In this document: in pieces, positions 1-9,011 of the stretch
Numbering within the stretch: position 1 is the first letter of the stretch
Layout of the letters: each line of letters begins with the position of its first letter
Assembly (NCBI GenBank): GCA_964536415.1
Contig: CAZHXN010000051.1
Coordinates: forward strand, 1-31,088
Source: Trichothermofontia sp964536415
Lineage (GTDB): Bacteria > Cyanobacteriota > Cyanobacteriia > B231
Length of the DNA stretch: 31,088 nt
Reading direction: 5' to 3'
Program-made: the position numbers and the translations under genes
Notes under the pieces: model-generated
Databases searched by the model: none
What the model saw: the letters and a program-made list of their open reading frames with translations, nothing else
Told to the model about the DNA's origin: nothing

Positions 1-1
1 G

Positions 2-559
2 CGATGGCTCGTATTGGCCCTGACCAGTAGCTTGGTCGTCACCCTGATTTTTTTCCCGCGCACCCTAAACCATTTCCCCTGGACCAATTACATGGTGGGG
101 CAGGCCCCCAGCCTCTACCGCTTTCTGGCCCAACAGCCCCCGACAACCCTCACGGCAGCCCTGGGGGAAGAGGCCAATAACCTGCCGGTGTTTACCCAGC
201 GTCCGGTGCTGGTGGGGCGGGAGTATGGCATTGCCTACCACGTGGGCTATTATCGCCAGTTTCGTCAGCGGGTGATCGATTTAATCAACGCTCAGTACAG
301 TGATAACCTCGCTGAAATCCAGACCTTTATCCATCGGTATGGGATTGATTTCTGGCTCCTGGATAAAAATGCATTTACCCCGGACTATCTGGGGCAAAAT
401 CATTGGCTCAAGCAATTTAAGCCCGCCACGACCCAAGCCCGTGAGCGCCTAGAGCGGGGCGATGCCCTCGCGCTCCCCCCCCAGATCGATCGCTGTCGCG
501 TTTTGGAAACCGATGTCCTCATCTTGTTAAAAGCCACCTGTTTGGAAAATGACAAGTAA
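2..559 (+). CDS. C-terminal part of a multi-pass membrane protein (partial at window start)
   Basis: The reading frame is open to the left edge, so the true start lies outside the window; the TTG at 14 is only an internal codon. The visible part starts with one hydrophobic stretch (about residues 1-20), followed by a soluble domain of about 160 residues without further membrane segments. That arrangement resembles the C-terminal periplasmic tails of cyanobacterial glycosyltransferase-type or YfhO-like membrane proteins. The tail includes VFTQRPVLVGREYGIAYHVG and FIHRYGIDFWLLDKNAF, a 'which residue is displayed to the outside' type of sequence I cannot assign to a catalytic family. It is followed after 35 bp by a GT39-like gene on the same strand, so a role in envelope or exopolysaccharide assembly is inferred from context only. 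An 8-C run lies near its end (about 475-482). Confidence 0.7.
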   Translation, partial: RWLVLALTSSLVVTLIFFPRTLNHFPWTNYMVGQAPSLYRFLAQQPPTTLTAALGEEANNLPVFTQRPVLVGREYGIAYHVGYYRQFRQRVIDLINAQYSDNLAEIQTFIHRYGIDFWLLDKNAFTPDYLGQNHWLKQFKPATTQARERLERGDALALPPQIDRCRVLETDVLILLKATCLENDK

Positions 560-594
560 TTTATGATAGGGGCGTGTGGTGTTGGGGATCGTTC

Positions 595-2502
595 ATGTTG
601 AATAAAACCGCGCTGAAGTCGCTGGTCCTACCTCGTTCGCGTAGCGTCACCGAAGGGGAATCGCGCCGGTTGGTATGGCCGTGGGTACGCATATTTGTAG
701 TGGCCTGTCTTGTGCTGGGGATTTTCTTTCGCTTCTATAACCTGGGCTACAAGGTTTACTGGAGCGATGAGACCATGACCTCGTTGCGGATTTCTGGCTA
801 TACCACTGAGCAGTTAGTCGCGAATGCCTTTAATGGCCGTCCCCTCTCCGTGGCAGAAATGGTGCAAACTTATCAGATCCCTGACCCCGATCGTCCCCTA
901 TCAGATACCCTCGCTGCGCTTGCCAGCCATCCCGAACATTCTCCCTTGTTCTACCTCCTGGCTCGCTACTGGTCCCAGGGATGGCCTGATCCGGTACTGG
1001 CAACCCGCAGTCTAGCAGCCCTGATCAGCCTGGGTCTTTTCCCGGCGATTTACTGGTTATGCCAGGAACTGTTTCAATCCAGTTGGGTGGGCTGGGGAGC
1101 GATGGCGTTGGTCGCGGTTTCCCCCTTGCAGGTCCTCTATGCCCAGGAAGCCCGTCAGTATAGTTTATGGGCGTTGACGGTTGTCCTAGCGAGTGCCGCC
1201 CTGTTGCGGGCCATGCGGGTTAAATCCCTTGCCGCCTGGGGCCTTTATACCCTCATGCTGGCCTTAAGTTTCTATACCCACCTTTTCTCTGGGTTAGTTG
1301 CCCTAGGGCATGGCCTCTATGTCGTGGCGATCGTGGCTGAGGATCGATGGCAACAGTGGCAACTGAATCAACGTTCTCAACCCTCATCCGCGATCGGCCT
1401 CCAAACTTCACCTCCGCTTCCCCCTCACCTTGCCAAAGCCAAAAGGCAATTTGGGTACGACGCTAGGGGGAGCCTTAAGGCAGGGGCACTTCACTTTTCC
1501 CTGGGGGCTTACGGGGGCGCCAGTCTTGCCGCCCTCATCCTGTTTTCGCCTTGGCTGTGGATTGTCATTACCCGTGCCGATCGCGTGCAAGAAGCGACGG
1601 AATGGGTGACTGCCGATCGTGAGAACTTGATTGCCCACTGGTTTTTAAACCTCAATCGTCTCTTCTTTGACATGAACCAGGGGACAAGTCTCTTTAACCC
1701 CCTGCTTTATCTGACGGCAGCTTTAACGGGCTATGCGGTGTACTTTCTCTGGCGCACGACACTGCCCCGTATCTGGCTGTTTATTGTTTGTCAGATGGGG
1801 GTGACCAGTTTGGGATTAATTCTCCCGGACCTGTTGCTGGGGGGACGGCGATCGACGATCGGTCGCTATCTCATTCCGTGCCATATTGCGGTTCAACTGG
1901 CTGTGGCCTATTTGCTCACGCTGAAGGTGATGGGTAGCCCCTCCGCCCAAACCCTACCCTTTGGGGTGACGCAGCCGTCGGGATTGATCGACGATCGCGG
2001 CGCACTACCCAGCAGGTATCATACCGCTCAGACGGCCATACTCCGGTCCTGGTTTGCCCCTGCTTACCGGTGGCGGCAGGTGGTTGCCCTAGTTGCCTTG
2101 AGCGGTGTTCTCTCTTGTCTGGTGAGCGCCCACGTGGCCGTCTGGTGGCATAAAAGCCCCACCAAGAGCCGTCACAATCCCCGCGTGGCCGAGGTCATCA
2201 ACCAGGCCGAGCATCCCCTGGTCATCAGCAATGAACCCCCCACTTTGATTTTGCCGTTGTGTCACCTCTTAGCCCCGACAGTTACCCTCCAACTGGTCCA
2301 GAATGAAGATCTATCCACGATCTCGGATGGCTATAGTGAGGTGTTTCTCTATCGTTCGTCCGATGATCTCCAGCAGGCGCTGAGTGAGAAACTGGGGTTT
2401 GATCTGCTCCCAGCAGCCCCCCACTGGTTACAACGGCTGGAACTGCGTGCGTCCGGCACCGCTGCCAGAGAGTCAGCCCCACCCCCAGGCCCCCTAGCTT
2501 AA
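595..2502 (+). CDS. GT39-like (ArnT/PMT family) integral membrane glycosyltransferase
   Basis: Predicted polytopic inner-membrane protein of about 635 residues that would transfer a sugar from a polyprenyl-phosphate donor on the periplasmic side. The first membrane helix (about residues 31-46) is followed by an acidic pair in YWSDETMTS (D58, E59). This matches the DE motif in the first external loop of ArnT/PMT-type enzymes. Many further hydrophobic helices follow, then a soluble C-terminal domain. I prefer ATG 595 over the in-frame GTG at 574 because GGGGA at 584-588 gives a proper ribosome-binding site spacing. Two loop insertions rich in Pro/Gln/Ser interrupt the helices (about nt 1370-1490 and 1930-2040). 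The N-terminal codons carry a TTCGCGTAGCGTCACCGAAG segment resembling interspersed cyanobacterial repeats. It is 17 bp upstream of the next glycosyltransferase and probably cotranscribed with it. Confidence 0.75.
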   Translation: MLNKTALKSLVLPRSRSVTEGESRRLVWPWVRIFVVACLVLGIFFRFYNLGYKVYWSDETMTSLRISGYTTEQLVANAFNGRPLSVAEMVQTYQIPDPDRPLSDTLAALASHPEHSPLFYLLARYWSQGWPDPVLATRSLAALISLGLFPAIYWLCQELFQSSWVGWGAMALVAVSPLQVLYAQEARQYSLWALTVVLASAALLRAMRVKSLAAWGLYTLMLALSFYTHLFSGLVALGHGLYVVAIVAEDRWQQWQLNQRSQPSSAIGLQTSPPLPPHLAKAKRQFGYDARGSLKAGALHFSLGAYGGASLAALILFSPWLWIVITRADRVQEATEWVTADRENLIAHWFLNLNRLFFDMNQGTSLFNPLLYLTAALTGYAVYFLWRTTLPRIWLFIVCQMGVTSLGLILPDLLLGGRRSTIGRYLIPCHIAVQLAVAYLLTLKVMGSPSAQTLPFGVTQPSGLIDDRGALPSRYHTAQTAILRSWFAPAYRWRQVVALVALSGVLSCLVSAHVAVWWHKSPTKSRHNPRVAEVINQAEHPLVISNEPPTLILPLCHLLAPTVTLQLVQNEDLSTISDGYSEVFLYRSSDDLQQALSEKLGFDLLPAAPHWLQRLELRASGTAARESAPPPGPLA

Positions 2503-2519
2503 CAACCGGGAGGAGAGCT

Positions 2520-3278
2520 ATGCCTACGAAAGTGATTGCGGCCACGCTCTTGTGTGATCGGAAGGTGCGATCGCAGTTAGTCGCTATTCCCGCTATGCTC
2601 AAAATCGAGGGGATCGATCGGCTCTATCTCAACATTGAAAGCAACCTGCGAGGTCAGAAGTTTGAGGCCGCCTATCAACCCCTGCGGGATTTTCTGCGGG
2701 CTGGGACCTCAATCCCAGTGGATGTGGACATCTGGTCCTGGGAGAGCACCTGGCGACAACGGCCCACCTATGACCAGGATCAACGCCGCCTGGATGCCAT
2801 TGTGATTGCCCGTAATATGGCTCGGGCTTATATGCTCCGGACGGATGCCACCCATCTTCTCTTCATTGATGCGGATGTGATTGTGTCGCCCGAGGGTCTG
2901 CAAAAGTTGCTGGCACTCGATCATCCCGTTTGTGGGGGCCTGGTACCCGGTCGCGGTGCCCACGGTCATGTCTATTATGTATTTGGTCCCCGGCGATCGG
3001 TGCCAGACCACCCGGAAGTGATTGAGTGCAGCCACGGTACCTGTGGTTATATGCTGATCCGACGAGATGTGCTGAGTACGCTGGCGTTTCGGTTTGGGGC
3101 ATCCCGTGAGACACCGGGTAAGGTGCTGTCGGAAGATCCGGCGTTTTGTTCCGATGCGTTTCTCAATGGGTTTGGTCGCTACTGGATTCACACGGGAGTG
3201 AAGGCAGCCCATTGGGATGATCCCCAAGATCCCTTGATAGCGGCAGTGGCTGCGAAGGATGAGGAAATTCCGCTGTAG
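2520..3278 (+). CDS. small cytoplasmic glycosyltransferase with DXD-type motif
   Basis: A 252-residue soluble protein with a GT-A-like look. LLFIDADVIVSPEGL (D117, D119) is a DXD-type nucleotide-sugar/metal motif. It is followed by CGGLVPGRGAHGHVYYVFG and a conserved-looking C-terminal half with CSHGTCGYMLIRRD, EDPAFCSDAF and WIHTGVKAAHW. A strong ribosome-binding site, GGGAGGAG, lies just upstream of the ATG. It follows the GT39-like gene by 17 bp, so a joint role in glycan assembly is likely. The acceptor and sugar are unknown. Its last 116 bp overlap the 3' end of the convergent DUF29 gene, and positions 3073-3209 recur at 3832-3968 with about 87% identity. The family call rests on the motif and general layout. 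Confidence 0.7.
   Translation: MPTKVIAATLLCDRKVRSQLVAIPAMLKIEGIDRLYLNIESNLRGQKFEAAYQPLRDFLRAGTSIPVDVDIWSWESTWRQRPTYDQDQRRLDAIVIARNMARAYMLRTDATHLLFIDADVIVSPEGLQKLLALDHPVCGGLVPGRGAHGHVYYVFGPRRSVPDHPEVIECSHGTCGYMLIRRDVLSTLAFRFGASRETPGKVLSEDPAFCSDAFLNGFGRYWIHTGVKAAHWDDPQDPLIAAVAAKDEEIPL
3073..3209. repeat. 137-bp direct repeat, copy A (inside the glycosyltransferase gene)
   Basis: The segment is repeated at 3832-3968 with an offset of exactly 759 bp and about 18 mismatches in 135 compared positions. No indels are needed. On the plus strand it encodes the C-terminal part of the glycosyltransferase. On the minus strand it supplies the last residues and the stop codon of the DUF29 gene. Confidence 0.9.
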
Positions 3279-3771
3279 GGGCAGCAGGGGAGGACAGCGA
3301 TGCGGGTGGCCAGGGCAGCCAGTCCTCATCCAGGGCTTGCTCCAGGGTAAAGTCTGGCTCTTGGGGAATGAGTATTGCACTTAAATCGCTAGCATCTAGA
3401 AATAGCTTTCTACCATTTTTGTATTGTTTGGCAAAAATATCCTGCAAGAATGCTTTCAAGCTTGGACTGGTTTCTAATTCTGCTTGGATTTGCAGTCGAA
3501 AATTTCGCACTTCTAACTTCCAACCTCTAAAGCACATGTCTCGTTCAGCGTCCCAATACTTGATTTTGAGCAGATGCTCACACAGCCGCATGAGATAGCT
3601 CGAAATTGCATGCTTTTGACTTCTACCCAAGCTTTCAATCTCCTCGATCAAGTTTTCCAAATCCAGACTGCTGAAATTCTGTGCTTTCAATTGAGCAACC
3701 GTCTGCGCCAACCAAAGTTGGTAGTCAGTATCGTATAACGAGGTAGGTCTAGCTTGCATTTGAGGTTCCAT
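3163..3771 (-). CDS. DUF29 domain-containing protein
   Basis: A 202-residue protein matching the DUF29 family, which is widespread and multicopy in cyanobacteria and of unknown function. The typical opening is present: SLYDTDYQLWLAQTVAQLK, then LDLENLIEEIESLGRSQKH and LMRLCEHLLKIKYW. The family usually ends near the WLPWPP motif seen here at about residues 151-156. The remaining 46 or so residues, up to SSDQTH, are rich in Pro and Ser. They are encoded antisense to the end of the glycosyltransferase gene, so the C-terminal tail looks like read-on into duplicated DNA. The gene is convergent with the upstream glycosyltransferase (116-bp overlap) and is flanked on both sides by the 137-bp repeat. 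Its base composition is more AT-rich than its neighbours, consistent with acquisition. Confidence 0.85.
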   Translation of the reverse strand: MEPQMQARPTSLYDTDYQLWLAQTVAQLKAQNFSSLDLENLIEEIESLGRSQKHAISSYLMRLCEHLLKIKYWDAERDMCFRGWKLEVRNFRLQIQAELETSPSLKAFLQDIFAKQYKNGRKLFLDASDLSAILIPQEPDFTLEQALDEDWLPWPPASLSSPAAPTAEFPHPSQPLPLSRDLGDHPNGLPSLPCESSSDQTH

Positions 3772-3831
3772 GTTTGCATGCCTCCATCCATAGTCTTTAT
3801 TATGTCTTTAATTGTATTTTGGAGGGCACAA

Positions 3832-3968
3832 TGAGTACGCTGGCGCTGCGGTTTGGGGCATCCCGTGAGATATTGGGTAGGGCGCTGTCGGCAGATCCGG
3901 TGTTTTGTGCTGATGCGTTTCTCAATGGATTTGACCGCTACTGGGTTCATACGGGAGTGAACGCAACA
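3832..3968 (+). pseudogene. 137-bp repeat copy B: remnant of a glycosyltransferase 3' end
   Basis: A degenerate second copy of 3073-3209. On the plus strand it still reads MSTLALRFGASRE, then DPVFCADAFLNGFDRYWVHT, colinear with the intact gene, but the 5' and 3' parts are missing. The 414-nt frame around it (3774-4187) runs antisense into the kinase gene and is not a real gene. On the minus strand the copy supplies the last residues and the TGA of the hybrid kinase, at the same repeat position as the DUF29 stop. Confidence 0.75.
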
Positions 3969-6900
3969 CGGCTGTCTCCATTTCTGTTGTTACCTGATCC
4001 AGCAATGAGAGGATCTGATCAAAGCGGAAAATGCTGGCTAAATGCTCAAGTCCCGCCGCTAGCCCTGATTGCTCAGGGGGAAGCTCGGCCAAGAGTTCAA
4101 AAATATTATCATCATTACATTGAATCGCAGCCTGGCGTAGGGCCATCAACCACGAGATTGGCATGTTTGCCAGCATCTCTGGTGTAATCGCTGCTAAGGA
4201 GGCAGCGGCAGGGGAGGGGGAGACCTCATCAGCATAACGATACTGGAGGTTTAAATATTGTTGCATTTTGCCGAACAGGTCGGTTGCTCGGAATGGCTTG
4301 CGGAGTATATCGTTACACCCTGCGGCCAGGATCGTGGCTTTATTTTCCTCAAAAACTGTGGCGGTGATGGCGATGATCACGGTTGGGGGTAGCCCGCGAT
4401 CGCGTTCCGCCGCCCGAATCCGGCGAGTAGCTTCGTAGCCATCCAGCTTGGGTAGCCGCATATCCATCCAGATGAGATCTGGTCGCCAGGTTTCCCAAAT
4501 TTCCAGAGCGGCTTCGCCATCGACAGCCTCCCGCAGGTCTAATCCCAAGGGAGCTAGGAGATCCTGAAGCAGTAGCCGGTTTACGGGATGATCTTCCACA
4601 ATCAGAATGCGATAGCGGCGTTGATTGGGAGCCAGCCCAATCACCTTGCCTGTGGGCAGCATGGGGGATTGGGGTTCAACCCCGACAATGGGTTGGGCTA
4701 ACACGGTAAAGGTAAACCGGGTCCCTTGTCCTAGGACACTCGCAACCGTTAACTCGCCACCCATCAAATGGACATATTGCTGACACAGGGGTAAGCCTAG
4801 GCCTGTTCCCTGAGCGGCTCTCAGGCCCGATCGAGCCTGATGGAAAGGCTGAAAGATTTTTTCTGACTCTTCCGGGGCAATGCCCATCCCCGTATCAGCG
4901 ACGGTGAATTCTAGGACGATCGCCTCAGCATCCAGGGGGATGTCTGGGGTTGCCAACCGTCTAACCCCGAATTCAATCTTGCCAACTTCAGTAAATTTCA
5001 GACTATTCCCTAGGAGATTGATCAAGACCTGGCGCAGTTTCCCCTGATCTGCTTCAATGTAGGTGGGCACTTCTGGGGCTGAGTTGAGTTGCAAGGTCAA
5101 CCCTTTACTCTGGGCCTTTAATCGAAACAGATCTTGGACTTCTTGCAAAAGGCGAGGCAAGCTAAAGACTTCCGTCTGGAGGCGCATTTGACCTGCCTCA
5201 ATTTTGGATATTTCCAAAACGTTATTAATGAGTTCTAACAGATAATTGCCACTGTTATTATATTAATAATCTCTATATACTGGCGATGACGGTTCAATAA
5301 ATCGGTCTCATTATAGAGAAGCTCGGTGAATCCTAAGATGGCATTGAGGGGTGTGCGTAGCTCATGGCTCATGCTGGCCAGAAATTCACTTTTGGCCTGG
5401 TTGGCGCGATCGGCGGCTTCTTTGGCTACTTTTAATGCCTCGGCCTGCTGCTGGGTTTGCTGGAGCAGTTCTGCCTGTTGAATGGCTACCCCTAACTGGG
5501 TGCCAATGCGGGCAACCATCTGACATTCCTCCGGTTGCCAAGCGCGGGGTCCCGTGTTCTGATAACAGGCGAGGATCCCCCAGAGGCGCTGCTCCTGACC
5601 AATATAAATGGGTGCAATCAGATAGGCATGGGCTTGTAGCGTTTCTAATAGCTCGATGTAGCAGGGACTAAAGTCACGGCTATAGATGTTATTGACGCAT
5701 AAATAGTCAATGCCCTGGGTATACATCCCCCCCTGGTTTTCCTGAAGGTAGGTGTCGCGGATGAGGGTGGGATTATCGGCCAGCAGGCGAACGGTGCAGT
5801 GATCGGCTTGCAATAGGTTAGCCTGCCAAGGCAGGGGTTTGCCAGGGGTACCCTCAGGTAACAACAGCGATCGCCAACCCGCTGCCACTGCTTCGGCAAT
5901 CACCTGCCCACTCCAGTCGGGGGTGAAGCGATAGGTAATGACGCGATCGCAGGCGATCACCTGCCGCAGTTCTTGGGCCGTGGTATAAAAAATCGTTTCC
6001 AGATCGAGACTTTGCCGCATACGCTGGATCACGCGGGTCGTGGCCTGTTCCCATTGGGCCACCTGGGTTAACCGCATGTTGGCCCGACTCAGGTCAGCCG
6101 TGCGTTCCTTCACCCGCTGCTCCATTTCTGTATAGGCTTGACGGAGGGCTAAGTCAGCCTTGCGTCGCTGGAGTTCTGCTGCCGCTTTGGCCGCGAAAAT
6201 CGTCATGATAGCTTCCGCTTCCTGGGGATGTGCCAGCGGCTGATCGTGGGCAATACACAGCAGCCCCAGGGGATGTCCCTGGCTATCTAACACCGGTACG
6301 CCCAAGTAGCTAGTGACCCCTATCACCTTCAGTAGATTTGCCTGGGGGAAGATCGCTTGAACCGCGTTGGGGAAATAACAACTCTGGCCAGATTCTATGA
6401 CCCGGCCACAAGGATTTGCTTGCGTCGATATTTCAACATTGGGTGCTAAGGCCCCATCACTCCACACCGCCAGCGAACGCAGCATGGTCGGGGAGCCGAA
6501 TACCTCCCAAATAAAGGCATGGCGTACCCCTAGGGCTTTAGCTAAATGCTGTACTAAGGTAGGGAAAAATGCCTCCCCCGTGACCGAGGCTGTCCCCTCC
6601 AGCAGGCTATGCAGGGTTTGCTGGGCCTGTTGACGGGCCACGATCTCTTGCTGAAGTTGGTGGTTGAGTTCCGTGAGTGCTTGGGGCGATCGCAGGGCTA
6701 AAAATTGCGGCATCCACTCCAGGAGTTTAAAAGCCGTGAGGACCGACACCAATGCCGTGAAGGCCCGTTCCAATCCCGATAGCCAGTAATTGGGAAACCA
6801 TAGCGTCCAGATATCCAATACATGGCCCACCCCACAGGCCAGGATAAACGTCGCAAACAGCAGGAACACGGTCGTAAAAGGCGTTTGCCGCTGCTTGGTG

Positions 6901-7067
6901 ACAAAGTACACCAACATAGCCGAGATGGAGAAATAGGCGATCGCGATGAATAAATTGCTGACAACATGTAACCCAACTAGGAGAGTTTGCCAGAGATCAC
7001 AATGGCCATGCGGCATACACGGGTTACCTGATAACAATATCAAGTATAGCCACTGATTCATGAGCAT
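3922..7067 (-). pseudogene. hybrid histidine kinase, ethylene-receptor-like sensor, split by a 5-bp tandem duplication
   Basis: Two frames (7067-5235 and 5217-3922) form one kinase of about 1046 residues once an exact TATTA duplication (5256-5265) is reduced to one copy. The junction then reads EIINNSGNYLLELINNVLE. Domain order: three membrane helices (about 30-120) resembling the ETR1 ethylene-binding domain with C78 and H82; GAF (about 160-300); coiled coil; a second, phytochrome/CBCR-like GAF (about 345-530) with C469 in SPCYIELLETLQ; HisKA with H568 in SMSHELRTP; HATPase (INLLGNSLKFTE, DTGMGI, GTGLGL); and a receiver domain with Asp in WMDMRLPKLDGYEA. Relative to ETR1 Asp25 and Pro36, this protein has N38 and S49. 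Its last residues come from repeat copy B. As sequenced, the sensor half ends just after the H-box helix. This could be real loss of function, a recent mutation or an assembly error. Confidence 0.85.
5256..5265. repeat. TATTA x2, frame-breaking tandem duplication in the kinase
   Basis: Two adjacent copies of TATTA. Deleting one restores the standard sequence between the kinase H-box helix and its second helix. The total length of the split gene (3146 nt) is 3n+2, as expected for a 5-nt gain. Confidence 0.8.
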
Positions 7068-7242
7068 TTTTACCTAAAAAACACCTTTGAGGTTGTCGCT
7101 CATACCAGCCTAGCAATCCTGGCAAGGGATTCAAATAAAATTGATACCGGCAGGACTGATCGTGGTTTAAACAGCGCATTACTAGCCGTTTCCCAACGGT
7201 TGATTCTTTGAGTTGACGAGGGTGACGATCGCGCGATCGCTG

Positions 7243-7269
7243 ACCGTTATCCAGGGGAACAGAGTACAA
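7243..7269 (+). promoter_or_regulatory. possible promoter for the 59-aa protein gene
   Basis: TACAAT near 7264-7269 matches five of six positions of a sigma70 -10 box. A CTGACC about 19 nt upstream is a poor -35 with a long spacer. It lies in the divergent region between the kinase and the small gene, and follows overlapping HIP1-like GATCGCGCGATCGC sites. The support is weak. Confidence 0.25.
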
Positions 7270-7328
7270 TGGCGGGCAACGGACACCTGTCCGCCTGTTG
7301 TCTTGTAAGTAAGTTAGTACGATCGCCG

Positions 7329-7508
7329 ATGGATACCCAAACTGTTCGTGAGTGGATCAGCCTGATTCAGGGTAAACGGGAAACCCTCGTCCGCCTGCTG
7401 GACTATCCCAACCTGGGCACCCTGCGGGTGGACATTAACCAAGCTCTTGAAGAGATTGATGATCTGCTTGACGATTTCCAGCGCACTTTCCCGGAGGCTA
7501 AGAGTTAA
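7329..7508 (+). CDS. small conserved-type protein, 59 aa, function unknown
   Basis: Starting at ATG 7329 the protein begins MDTQTVREWISLIQGKRETL and ends in an acidic helix, ALEEIDDLLDDFQRTFPEA. It is entirely helical in appearance, without cysteines, signal peptide or membrane segment. The longer frame from 7269 adds a Cys-rich N-terminus that does not look like protein, so I prefer the internal start. The composition and size fit the short helical proteins conserved in cyanobacteria, but I cannot name a family. It precedes the nuclease gene by 167 bp on the same strand. Confidence 0.6.
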   Translation: MDTQTVREWISLIQGKRETLVRLLDYPNLGTLRVDINQALEEIDDLLDDFQRTFPEAKS

Positions 7509-7675
7509 GGCGTCCCTACAGGCAGAGGTGACCGATAACCGATTTACCGCCGGTTGATTTCAACCCCTAGGGGACAGGTTGATGGGAATAGTCGTTGGCC
7601 CACTGGATTTTCTGGGCAACCTGCCCCTCCCCCGTATTGGCACGATTGTTTATACGCTTGCTTGAGGCTGTGTCT

Positions 7676-8944
7676 ATGGCCCGTTTTCTGCATGTTGCTG
7701 ATGTGCATCTCGGTTACGATCGCTACGACAACCCCCAACGTAGTCGCGATTTTTTCTGGGCTTTTCAAGATGCGCTGCAACGGTATGCGATCGAGGCGGC
7801 AGTTGATTTTGTCCTGATTGCGGGGGATTTATTTGAACATCGCCATATTCATCCGGCAACGCTGAACCAGGCGCAGTTGTGTTTAGAGCAATTGCGGGAG
7901 GCGAACATTCCGGTACTGGCGATCGAGGGGAATCATGATCACTGCCCCTACGGCACGAAGACCAGTTGGTTACGGTACCTTGCTGATTGGGAGTATTTAA
8001 TCCTCTTGGAACCGGACGAAGATGCAACGGGGGATAACGGTCTTCTCAGTCCCTGGGACCCAGCAGTGCATCGGGGGGGCTATATTGACCTGCCCTGTGG
8101 GGTGCGGGTGGTGGGGTCCCATTGGTACGGGGCTGCGGCTCCCCAAATGATTGCAAAATTGGCCGCGGCTTTGCAAAACCTGCCCGCCGGGCCTGACTAT
8201 ACGGTGATGATGTTCCATCATGGCTTGGAGGGACAAATTAGTCGCTATACGGGGGCGCTGCGCTATGAGGATCTGCTGCCCCTCAAGCAAGCCGGGGTTG
8301 ATTATTTAGCCTTAGGTCATATTCATAAGAGTTATGCCGTAGAGGGCTGGATTTTTAATCCGGGTGCAGTAGAAGCCAATAGTGTGGCCGAAAGTCGGGA
8401 TCAGATTAGCCGGGGCGTCTACCTGGTCGAGTTGAACGAGGCCGGTATCCACGCGACCCTCCAGCAGGATTATCACCAACGCCCGATCGTGCGCCTCACC
8501 TATAAAGCCGATAAACGTCAATCCCAGCCGGAGCTAGAGCAGGCGATCGTTGATCAGGTGACGCAACTGGCACGGACCGGTGCGACGGCGGACGCGATCG
8601 TGGAACTACGGCTACAGGGACAAATCGGGTTCAGCCGCCTGGATTGGGATCTGCGGTCACTGCGCGAGCAGTTACTGACCCTGAGTCGCGCCCTAATCCT
8701 GTTGTTAAAACCCGATATGGCAGATACCGCCTATGCAACCTATTTAGCCGATACGGGCACGGGTCCGCCGCCCCGTCCGGTGATCGAACGGCAAGTCTTC
8801 CAGGATCTCCTGGTTGCCCAAACCCAGTATGAGGATCAGGCTGACACCCTGACCCAGGGGTTAATTGACCTGAAGGAGCGTAGCCTCGCCGAACAGTCAG
8901 ACGCCGATCTCTACGCCTTCGTCAGCACTCTCCTCGCCTCTTAA
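7676..8944 (+). CDS. SbcD/Mre11-like DNA repair metallophosphoesterase
   Basis: A 422-residue calcineurin-like phosphoesterase of the DNA repair exonuclease (SbcD/YhaO) group. All metal-binding motifs are present in order: DVHLG (D9, H11), AGDLFEH (D51), EGNHDH (N86, H87, D88), MMFHHGLEG and ALGHIHK. These ligands bind two metal ions, usually Mn2+, for nuclease activity on DNA ends. The C-terminal about 150 residues would cap the active site or contact a partner. ATG 7676 starts the family-typical MARFLHVADVHLG; the in-frame start at 7595 lies outside the conserved region. An SbcC/Rad50-type ATPase gene is not adjacent, so its partner, if any, is encoded elsewhere. It is cytoplasmic and probably transcribed independently of the permease gene 67 bp downstream. 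Confidence 0.85.
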   Translation: MARFLHVADVHLGYDRYDNPQRSRDFFWAFQDALQRYAIEAAVDFVLIAGDLFEHRHIHPATLNQAQLCLEQLREANIPVLAIEGNHDHCPYGTKTSWLRYLADWEYLILLEPDEDATGDNGLLSPWDPAVHRGGYIDLPCGVRVVGSHWYGAAAPQMIAKLAAALQNLPAGPDYTVMMFHHGLEGQISRYTGALRYEDLLPLKQAGVDYLALGHIHKSYAVEGWIFNPGAVEANSVAESRDQISRGVYLVELNEAGIHATLQQDYHQRPIVRLTYKADKRQSQPELEQAIVDQVTQLARTGATADAIVELRLQGQIGFSRLDWDLRSLREQLLTLSRALILLLKPDMADTAYATYLADTGTGPPPRPVIERQVFQDLLVAQTQYEDQADTLTQGLIDLKERSLAEQSDADLYAFVSTLLAS

Positions 8945-9011
8945 TCCCTGGCTACCTTCATGTCCCTGGATCTTCGTCTCTTTGTGTTAAGAAACCTGCG
9001 CCCTGCCTCGC

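Noticed and set aside
574..594. GTG start for the GT39-like gene
   Set aside because: The following ATG at 595 has a correctly spaced GGGGA; the extra WCWGSF residues look non-coding.
3774..4187. 137-codon plus-strand open frame
   Set aside because: Only the part within repeat copy B resembles a protein; the rest is antisense to the kinase receiver-end coding sequence.
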